Positions 58,271 to 64,000 of a stretch of DNA of 64,000 nt are shown in pieces (the stretch's first letter is position 1; each line of letters opens with the position of its first letter). The notes under the pieces are model-generated. The model saw only the letters and a program-made list of their open reading frames with translations, was not told the DNA's origin and did not search any database. This stretch comes from Burkholderiaceae bacterium. GTDB taxonomy: Bacteria > Pseudomonadota > Gammaproteobacteria > Burkholderiales > Burkholderiaceae_C. The stretch covers positions 124,001 to 188,000 of the forward strand of contig JADMJJ010000005.1 of NCBI GenBank assembly GCA_018780645.1. The letters are read 5' to 3'. The translations under genes and the position numbers were made by a program.

Positions 58271-58915
58271 TCAGGCCAGAGCGAGGCTGGCCTTGACGTG
58301 GCCGGTCACGCAGCGGGCCAGCGCCAGCTTGTTGGCCCTCTGCAGCGCCATCAGCAAACGGTGATCGACCCCACAGCCACCGAGCTCCGCACCGAACTGA
58401 TCGCGCACGTCCTGCTGCATGCGCAGCAGCAGATGCGCCGTGACCTCGGCATCGGCCAACGCACGGTGGGCGCGCCCGGCCGAGGGCAAGGCGTGGAAGC
58501 GGGCCAGGCTGCCCAGCTTGTGGTCAGGCGCCTGCGGATAGAGGCGCCGCGCCAGCAGCAGCGTGCAGGCGAACTGGTGGGCCGCGTCGGGCTCGCAGTC
58601 GGCGCGGGCGATCTCGGCCTGCCAGAAGGCCCGGTCAAAGGCCGCGTTGTGCGCCACCAGCGGGCAGCCGCGGGTGAAGCGGGCGACATCGCGCATCACC
58701 GATTCGGCGCTGGGCGCGGTGCGCAGCATCGCGTTGCTGATGCCGGTCAGCTGCTCGATGAAGGGCGGCACCCAGGCACCGCTGTTCATCAGGCTCTGGA
58801 AGCGATCTACGATGCGGCCGTCCTGCACCAGCACGGCGGCAATCTCGGTGGCGCGAGCGCCCTGGCCGGGCGACATGCCGGTAGTTTCAAAGTCGATCAC
58901 GGCTACGGTCTGCAT
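58271..58915 (-). CDS. DnaQ-like 3'-5' exonuclease
   Basis: 214 residues of the DEDDh exonuclease family. Exo I VAVIDFETTGMSPG (Asp, Glu), Exo II LVAHNAAFDRAFW (Asp) and Exo III RAHRALADAEVTAHLL (His, Asp) are all present. It resembles the DNA polymerase III epsilon proofreading fold, but it is short and lacks the epsilon C-terminal clamp/polymerase-binding tail. It is therefore a stand-alone exonuclease (RNase T/ExoX-like) rather than the replicative DnaQ. It is divergent from grxD. Confidence 0.87.
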   Translation of the reverse strand: MQTVAVIDFETTGMSPGQGARATEIAAVLVQDGRIVDRFQSLMNSGAWVPPFIEQLTGISNAMLRTAPSAESVMRDVARFTRGCPLVAHNAAFDRAFWQAEIARADCEPDAAHQFACTLLLARRLYPQAPDHKLGSLARFHALPSAGRAHRALADAEVTAHLLLRMQQDVRDQFGAELGGCGVDHRLLMALQRANKLALARCVTGHVKASLALA

Positions 58916-59044
58916 GGAGGGCTTGTCGCTTCTTTCTGTTCGGCAGCGCGGGATAATAGGGCCTTGAACGGGAACAGCGCGGCCTTTGGCGCTTTGCCGT
59001 ATAAACCCGGAATCTCTGAAACAGCTTGCAGGCAGGTAATCCCC

Positions 59045-59359
59045 ATGAACGAAGTTCAGCAACGCATCGACGCCCTGGTCAAGGGCAACCACGTCGTGCT
59101 TTTCATGAAGGGCACGGCCCAGTTCCCGATGTGCGGCTTCTCCGGCCGAGCGATCCAGATCCTCAAGGCCTGTGGCGTGAACGAAATCAAGACCGTCAAT
59201 GTGCTGGAGGACGAGGGCATACGCCAGGGCATCAAGGAATACGCCAACTGGCCGACCATTCCCCAGCTCTATGTGGCCGGCGAATTCGTCGGTGGCTCGG
59301 ACATCATGATGGAGATGTACGAGGCCGGTGAGTTGCAGCAAGTGCTGAGTCCGGCCTGA
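59045..59359 (+). CDS. grxD: Monothiol glutaredoxin GrxD
   Basis: 104-residue monothiol glutaredoxin that carries and delivers iron-sulfur clusters. VVLFMKGTAQFPMCGFSGRAIQIL contains the CGFS motif; NVLEDEGIRQGIKEYANWPTIPQLYV and EFVGGSDIMMEMYEAGEL provide the WP-TIP and GGSD glutathione-binding loops. It precedes ubiX, a common betaproteobacterial order. Confidence 0.95.
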   Translation: MNEVQQRIDALVKGNHVVLFMKGTAQFPMCGFSGRAIQILKACGVNEIKTVNVLEDEGIRQGIKEYANWPTIPQLYVAGEFVGGSDIMMEMYEAGELQQVLSPA

Positions 59360-59367
59360 TTTCAGCC

Positions 59368-59946
59368 ATGACTCCCAGGCTAGTGCTGGGGATTACCGGC
59401 GCCACGGGTGCCGTTTATGGCTTGCGGCTCCTGCAGCGCGCCCGTGCCCTGGGCGTGCAGACCCATCTGATCGTCACCCCAGCGGGCGTACTCAATGTGC
59501 ACCACGAACTGGGCCTGAGCCGCACCGAGCTGGAAGCCGAGGCCGACCAGGCCTATGCACCGGCCGACGTCGGCGCCTGCATCGCCAGCGGCAGCTTTGC
59601 CACCGCGGCAATGATCGTCGCGCCCTGCTCGATGAAGACGCTGGCCTCGGTGGCCCATGGCTTTGGCGACAACCTCCTGACCCGTGCTGCAGACGTGACG
59701 CTCAAGGAGCGCCGCCGGCTGATCCTGATGGTGCGCGAGACGCCGTTCAATCTGGCCCATCTGCGCAATATGACAGCCGTGACCGAGATGGGCGGCATCG
59801 TCTTTCCGCCGCTGCCGGCCTTCTATCACCACCCGAAGTCGATAGACGAGATGGTGAGTGACACGGTGGAGCGGGTGCTGGAGCTGGCCGGCATCGCCGC
59901 CGCCCAGCCTCAGGCCTGGGCCGGACTTAGGAACTCAGCGTCCTGA
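59368..59946 (+). CDS. ubiX: Flavin prenyltransferase UbiX
   Basis: 192 residues. Makes prenylated FMN, the cofactor of the UbiD decarboxylase in ubiquinone synthesis. GITGATGAVYGLRLLQ binds FMN phosphate; GSFATAAMIVAPCSMKTLASVAHGF is the conserved PCS-M-K active-site region; LMVRETPFNLAHLRNM and PAFYHHPKSIDEMV are hallmark segments. Only 8 bp after grxD, so probably cotranscribed. Its 3' end overlaps the transglycosylase gene by 12 bp. Confidence 0.95.
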   Translation: MTPRLVLGITGATGAVYGLRLLQRARALGVQTHLIVTPAGVLNVHHELGLSRTELEAEADQAYAPADVGACIASGSFATAAMIVAPCSMKTLASVAHGFGDNLLTRAADVTLKERRRLILMVRETPFNLAHLRNMTAVTEMGGIVFPPLPAFYHHPKSIDEMVSDTVERVLELAGIAAAQPQAWAGLRNSAS

Positions 59947-60573
59947 CGATTGCTCGCCGGGCAGTTGCCAGAGCTTTCGGTTGGCAAACACCGCATTCGG
60001 ATACTCCGGTCGACCGCGGCTGCCGTTGTAGCGGCCCAGTGTCAGGAACAGATCGCCCTTCTCGACATCCAGGTAGTGGCGCAGGATCACGCAGCCGAAG
60101 CGCAGATTGGTCTGCATATGGAACAGCTGGGCCGGGTCGCCATCACCGATCAGCCGCGCCCAGAACGGCATCACCTGCATATAGCCGCGGGCGCCGGCCG
60201 AGCTGATCGCGTACTTGCGAAAGCCGCTCTCGACCTGCACCAGGCCCAGCACCAGGGCCGGCTCCAGGCCCGCGCGCTTGGACTCGTACCAGACCGTCTC
60301 GAGGAACTCGACGCGGGTGACGTGCTCGCTCTTGCGCTTCTTCAGCCGCTCGCTCATCTCGCCCAGCCAGCGCAGATAGCCCATGCGCTGGTCGATATTG
60401 TCGAAGCTGGGCTTGGGCGGCGCGCTATTGGCCACAGCCGCCGACAGGGCCGAGCGCACCGAGTTGGCCAAGGGCTCCTCGACCTGGCTGCCGGCGCGGG
60501 CCAGGCCCGGCAGCGAGGCCAGCGGCCACGCCAACGCCGCGCCCAGCAGGCCGCGCCTGTGCATCACCGCCAT
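59935..60573 (-). CDS. Lytic transglycosylase (SLT domain), exported
   Basis: 212 residues. Signal peptide (HRRGLLGAALAWPLASLPGLARA) and an SLT domain: VLGLVQVESGFRKYAISSAGARGYMQVMPFWA contains the catalytic Glu and GYMQVMP motif, and ILRHYLDVEKGDLFLTLGRYNGSRG the typical Asn-Gly end. It cleaves peptidoglycan glycan strands with 1,6-anhydro product. The N-terminus also reads from TTG 60582; ATG 60573 was chosen. It follows proS closely (5-bp gap). Confidence 0.9.
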   Translation of the reverse strand: MAVMHRRGLLGAALAWPLASLPGLARAGSQVEEPLANSVRSALSAAVANSAPPKPSFDNIDQRMGYLRWLGEMSERLKKRKSEHVTRVEFLETVWYESKRAGLEPALVLGLVQVESGFRKYAISSAGARGYMQVMPFWARLIGDGDPAQLFHMQTNLRFGCVILRHYLDVEKGDLFLTLGRYNGSRGRPEYPNAVFANRKLWQLPGEQSSGR

Positions 60574-60578
60574 CCGGC

Positions 60579-62324
60579 TCAAGCCGCGAGCTGGGCTCGC
60601 AGATGCGCGGCCACCTCGGCCAGGGCCATCTTGCTGGCCTCGGTGTCGCGGCGGCCCTGGTACTCGACATGGCCTTCCTTCAGGCCACGGTCGCCCAGCA
60701 CCACGCGATGCGGCACGCCCACCAGCTCCCAGTCGGCCAGCATCGCGCCGGGGCGCTCGCCGCGATCGTCCAGCAGCACGTCAACGCCGGCGGCCATCAG
60801 CTCGCCATAGAGACTGTCGGCCGCTGCCTTGACGTCGGCGCTGCGGTCGTAGCCTATCGGGCAGATCACCACCGTGAACGGGGCGATGCCGTTGGGCCAG
60901 ATGATGCCGCGCTCGTCATGGTTCTGCTCGATGGCCGCGCCGAGGATGCGCGTCACGCCGATGCCGTAGCAGCCCATCACCATAGGCTGGGGCTTGCCGT
61001 TCTCGTCCAGGAAGTTGGCCTTCATCGGCTCGCTGTATTTGGTGCCGAGCAGGAACACATGGCCGACCTCGATGCCGCGCTGGATGGCCAGCACGCCCTT
61101 GCCGTCGGGCGAAGGGTCACCGGCGACGATGTTGCGGATGTCGGCCACAGCAAAGGGCTCGGGCAGATCACGGCCCCAGTTGACGCCGGTGAGGTGGAAG
61201 TCGGCCTCGTTGGCGCCGCAGACAAAGTCGCTCATGTTCGCAACGGTGCGGTCGGCGACGATCTTCACCGGCTTCTTCAGACCGATTGGCCCCAGATAGC
61301 CCGGCTTGGTGCCGAAATGGTCCTCGATCTCGCCGACGGTGGCAAAGCGGAAGCCATTCTTCAGCCCCTCGACCTTGCTGGTCTTGACCTCGTTCAGGTC
61401 GTGATCGCCGCGCAGCAGGAGCAGCCAGACCACGCTCTTGACGATCTCGCCCTTGTCGTTCAGCTCATCGGTGGCGAGCACCAGCGACTTGACGGTCTGC
61501 GTCAGCGGCAGGTTCAGCAGCTGGGCCACATCGGCGCAGGTGCTCTTGCCCGGCGTCGGCGTCTTGGTCAGGGCCTGCGTGGAGGCAGCGCGCTGGGCGA
61601 TCAGGCCCACCGCCTCGGCCTTCTCGATATTGGCGGCGAAGTCGCTGGTCGGGCAATAGACGATGGCGTCCTCGCCGGTCTCCGCTATGACCTGAAACTC
61701 CTGCGACACATCGCCGCCGATCGCGCCCGAGTCGGCCGCCACGGCGCGGTACTTCAGGCCCATGCGGTCGAAGATGCGGCAGTAGGCGTCATACATGGCC
61801 TGGTAGCTGCGCGTGCCGGACTCGACGTCACGGTCGAAGGAGTAGGCGTCCTTCATCGTGAACTCGCGGCCCCGCATCAGGCCGAAACGGGGCCGGCGCT
61901 CGTCGCGGAACTTGGTCTGGATGTGATAGAAATTCTTCGGCAGCTGCTTGTAGCTGCGCAGCTCCTGGCGGGCGATGTCGGTGATCACCTCCTCCGAGGT
62001 GGGCTGTATCACGAAGTCGCGGCCATGGCGATCTTTCACGCGCATCAGCTCCGGGCCCATCGCCTCGAAGCGGCCCGTCTCCTGCCACAGCTCGGCCGGC
62101 TGCACCACCGGCATCAGCAGCTCGACGGCCCCAGCGCGGTTCATCTCCTCGCGGATGATGGCCTCGACCTTGCGAATCACCCGCAGGCCCATGGGCATGT
62201 AGTTGTAGATGCCGGCGCCCAGGCGCTTGATCATGCCGGCCCGCATCATCAGCTTGTGGCTGGCGACTTCGGCGTCTGTGGGCGCTTCTTTGAGCGTGGA
62301 AATGAAGAACTGGGAGGCTTTCAT
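60579..62324 (-). CDS. proS: Prolyl-tRNA synthetase
   Basis: 581 residues, bacterial-type ProRS. Class II motif 1 region [34 protein letters not shown], motif 2 [18 protein letters not shown], and motif 3 [13 protein letters not shown] are present. Between motifs 2 and 3 is the editing (INS/YbaK-like) insertion (about 230-400) with the segments [11 protein letters not shown] and [14 protein letters not shown] 62324 ([10 protein letters not shown]) was chosen; the longer reading contains no conserved start. Divergent from rppH with a 110-bp gap. Confidence 0.95.
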   Translation of the reverse strand: MKASQFFISTLKEAPTDAEVASHKLMMRAGMIKRLGAGIYNYMPMGLRVIRKVEAIIREEMNRAGAVELLMPVVQPAELWQETGRFEAMGPELMRVKDRHGRDFVIQPTSEEVITDIARQELRSYKQLPKNFYHIQTKFRDERRPRFGLMRGREFTMKDAYSFDRDVESGTRSYQAMYDAYCRIFDRMGLKYRAVAADSGAIGGDVSQEFQVIAETGEDAIVYCPTSDFAANIEKAEAVGLIAQRAASTQALTKTPTPGKSTCADVAQLLNLPLTQTVKSLVLATDELNDKGEIVKSVVWLLLLRGDHDLNEVKTSKVEGLKNGFRFATVGEIEDHFGTKPGYLGPIGLKKPVKIVADRTVANMSDFVCGANEADFHLTGVNWGRDLPEPFAVADIRNIVAGDPSPDGKGVLAIQRGIEVGHVFLLGTKYSEPMKANFLDENGKPQPMVMGCYGIGVTRILGAAIEQNHDERGIIWPNGIAPFTVVICPIGYDRSADVKAAADSLYGELMAAGVDVLLDDRGERPGAMLADWELVGVPHRVVLGDRGLKEGHVEYQGRRDTEASKMALAEVAAHLRAQLAA

Positions 62325-62434
62325 AGGGTCTGTGGCTGTCCGGGCAATGGGTGGCCGGATGAGGGAAAGCGATGAGGGCCCCAAGATGGGTACCCAATGC
62401 AATAATCAATCCAACTAAAGATTCGAGGTTGATT

Positions 62435-63037
62435 ATGCTCGACCGTGAGGGGTTTCGACCCAACGTCGGCATCATCCTGCTCAACCACAGGAACCTGGTG
62501 TTCTGGGGCAAACGCATCCGGACCCACTCCTGGCAGTTCCCGCAAGGGGGCATCAAGCACGGCGAGACGCCCGAGCAGGCGATGTACCGTGAGCTCCACG
62601 AAGAGGTGGGACTCAAGATTGAACATGTCCGTATCCTGGCGCGCACCCGCGACTGGCTGCGCTATGAGGTGCCCGAGCACTTCATACGCCGCGACGCGCG
62701 CGGGCACTATCGGGGGCAGAAGCAGATCTGGTTTCTGCTGCAGCTGACCGGCCGGGACTGTGACCTGAACCTGCGCGCCACCAACCATCCGGAGTTCGAC
62801 GCCTGGCGTTGGAACGACTACTGGGTGCCGCTGGAGTCGGTGATCGAGTTCAAGCGCGGGGTCTACGAGATGGCGCTGACCGAGCTGGCTCGCTACCTGC
62901 CGCGCAACAACTATCACAACCGCTATCTGCGCTCGGGCATGCGACCGCACCGCGATGACGGCCATCCGGATGATGGCCAGCACAGCGGGCATGGCGAGCT
63001 GGAGCAGGAGCAGCCGCCTCCGACCGAGCCCATTTGA
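62435..63037 (+). CDS. rppH: RNA pyrophosphohydrolase
   Basis: 200 residues. Removes 5'-pyrophosphate from mRNAs to start decay. [17 protein letters not shown] is the standard start; the Nudix box [23 protein letters not shown] contains the RELHEE metal ligands. QIWFLLQL and DAWRWNDYW follow. A Pro/Glu/His-rich C-terminal tail (about 165-200) is typical of betaproteobacterial RppH. GAGG lies six bases before ATG 62435. Confidence 0.95.
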   Translation: MLDREGFRPNVGIILLNHRNLVFWGKRIRTHSWQFPQGGIKHGETPEQAMYRELHEEVGLKIEHVRILARTRDWLRYEVPEHFIRRDARGHYRGQKQIWFLLQLTGRDCDLNLRATNHPEFDAWRWNDYWVPLESVIEFKRGVYEMALTELARYLPRNNYHNRYLRSGMRPHRDDGHPDDGQHSGHGELEQEQPPPTEPI

Positions 63038-63042
63038 GGACG

Positions 63043-63063
63043 GGTGCTTGCTACGCAAGCACC
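63043..63063. terminator. Hairpin between convergent rppH and proB
   Basis: GGTGCTTGC-TAC-GCAAGCACC: a perfect 9-bp stem with a 3-base loop that also contains the end of proB (stop 63051-63053). No T-run follows on either strand, so it may be a Rho-aided or bidirectional terminator, or simply mRNA 3'-end protection. Confidence 0.5.
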
Positions 63064-64000
63064 ATATTGTCCCGGTGTATCAGCTCGGGCTCGGCCGCAT
63101 AGCCCAGCAGGCGCTCGAACTCGCTCGAGGCCTTGCGGGCGATCAGGCGTGCTTCGTAACTGGAGTAGTTGGTCAGGCCCCGCGCCAGCTCCTGGCCGAC
63201 CTCGTCGCGCACGGCGATCACGTCGCCACGGTGAAATTCACCCTGCACATCGATCACGCCGACGGACAACAGGCTCTTGCCTTCGAGCTTGACCTTGGCG
63301 GCGGCACCGGCGTCCACGCGCACCGCGCCGCGCATCTGCAGATGGTCGGCCATCCACTGCTTGCGGGCGGCCATTTTCTGCGTCGAGGCGGTCAGCGCCG
63401 TGCCCAGCGCCTCGCCAGCGGCCAGACGCAACAGCACATCGGGCTCGCGGCCCCAGACAATGACCGTGCTGGCACCGCTGCCGGCCGCACGCTTGGCGGC
63501 CAGTATCTTGGTGATCATGCCGCCGCGACCCAGGCTTGAGCCCGCACCGCCGGCCATCTGCTCCAGCTCCGGCGTGCCGGCCACGGCCTCGTGGATGAAG
63601 CGTGCGTTCGGGTCCTTGCGCGGATCGGCCGAATAGAGGCCGCGCTGGTCGGTGAGTATCACCAGCGCATCGGCTTCGACCAGGTTGGCGACCAGGGCGC
63701 CGAGCGTGTCGTTGTCTCCGAACTTGATCTCGTCGTTGACGACGGTGTCGTTCTCGTTGATGACCGGAATCACCTTGTGCGCCAGGAGGGTCAGCAGGGT
63801 CGAGCGGGCATTCAGGTAGCGTTCGCGGTCGGCCAGGTCGGCATGCGTCAGCAGCACCTGGGCACTGCCCATGCCCTGCTCGCGCAGCTTGGTCTCGTAC
63901 ATCTGCACCAAGCCCATCTGACCAACGGCCGCGGCGGCCTGCAGCTCGTGCACTTCCTTCGGCCGGGTGGTCCAGCCCAGGCGCTTCATGCCCTCGGCGA
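63051..64000 (-). CDS. proB: Glutamate 5-kinase, 5' end cut by window
   Basis: First enzyme of proline synthesis. The visible part (316 codons) begins in the kinase domain at AEGMKRLGW and includes [42 protein letters not shown] (substrate-binding acidic cluster), [14 protein letters not shown] and [14 protein letters not shown]. The C-terminal PUA domain is residues 230-310 with [17 protein letters not shown]. The ATG 63989 inside the window is not the true start, because the family has about 60 more N-terminal residues. Confidence 0.93.
   Translation of the reverse strand, partial: AEGMKRLGWTTRPKEVHELQAAAAVGQMGLVQMYETKLREQGMGSAQVLLTHADLADRERYLNARSTLLTLLAHKVIPVINENDTVVNDEIKFGDNDTLGALVANLVEADALVILTDQRGLYSADPRKDPNARFIHEAVAGTPELEQMAGGAGSSLGRGGMITKILAAKRAAGSGASTVIVWGREPDVLLRLAAGEALGTALTASTQKMAARKQWMADHLQMRGAVRVDAGAAAKVKLEGKSLLSVGVIDVQGEFHRGDVIAVRDEVGQELARGLTNYSSYEARLIARKASSEFERLLGYAAEPELIHRDNMVLA

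Overview
The window is a GC-rich chromosomal segment that reads as a betaproteobacterium of the order Burkholderiales, most likely from the Roseateles/Paucibacter/Leptothrix neighbourhood. This placement is inferred from gene content: proB-rppH-proS, grxD-ubiX, a class A RNase P RNA beside cysK, a GltIJKL importer with a LysR gene, and a GC-rich intergenic repeat of a kind common in Comamonadaceae-like genomes. No tRNA, rRNA, CRISPR array, insertion sequence or prophage was seen. Coding density is very high. Many neighbours overlap by 4 bp (ATGA), and several convergent pairs overlap at their 3' ends.

Region 1 (1-14570) is the accessory part. It holds a COG3687-type metal-dependent hydrolase fragment, a small membrane protein, a sulfatase, a formylglycine-generating enzyme (FGE) with both catalytic cysteines and its own export signal, and a DUF1254/DUF1214 protein. 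After a short periplasmic protein and a TetR regulator on the minus strand come an outer-membrane SphA/phenol-MetA-like protein, a two-lobed DsbA/2-hydroxychromene-2-carboxylate isomerase-like protein, a second sulfatase, a beta-propeller-like protein, a short-chain dehydrogenase, a membrane-anchored metallo-beta-lactamase-fold hydrolase and a haloalkane dehalogenase. Most plus-strand genes overlap or nearly touch. Two ACAC-NN-GTGT palindromes lie between the TetR gene and the divergent operon. I read this as an uncharacterised, TetR-controlled catabolic or detoxification locus for a hydrophobic, possibly sulfated or halogenated substrate. It is the best candidate here for an undescribed system; the substrate is unknown.

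Region 2 (14580-26362) is mixed: a two-component system, an exported intradiol dioxygenase-like protein, an alpha-carbonic anhydrase, a Bcr/CflA efflux pump, a Gfo/Idh/MocA oxidoreductase whose last codons run into a perfect 21-bp inverted repeat, rnpB, cysK, and an overlapping pyrC-NYN/OST-HTH-DUF3025 operon.

Region 3 (26359-34124) carries the glutamate/aspartate importer gltIJKL with an attenuator-like hairpin after gltI, a LysR regulator, an ATM1-like ABC exporter, a YciA-like thioesterase and a DAO-family oxidoreductase.

Region 4 (34111-43338) is a fatty-acid beta-oxidation block on the minus strand: SGNH esterase, enoyl-CoA hydratase/isomerase, alpha/beta hydrolase, thiolase, FadN-order bifunctional enzyme, DUF2147 protein, acyl-CoA dehydrogenase and a TetR regulator with a GAACGATCGTTC palindrome upstream of it.

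Region 5 (43440-58261) holds an overlapping FHA-membrane protein/trypsin-like protease pair, an HNH nuclease, a glycine-zipper lipoprotein whose Shine-Dalgarno lies in a hairpin, an M20 amidohydrolase/orphan peptide-binding protein/RpiR regulator operon with palindromic operators, a PAS-GGDEF diguanylate cyclase, an MFS transporter, an AidB-like acyl-CoA dehydrogenase and a fused biotinyl-carboxyltransferase protein.

Region 6 (58271-64000) is housekeeping: a DnaQ-like exonuclease, grxD, ubiX, a lytic transglycosylase, proS, rppH and a truncated proB. A dispersed intergenic hairpin repeat built on GGGGACAG...CTGTCCC occurs at least three times, with a half copy, between 21.3 and 40.3 kb.
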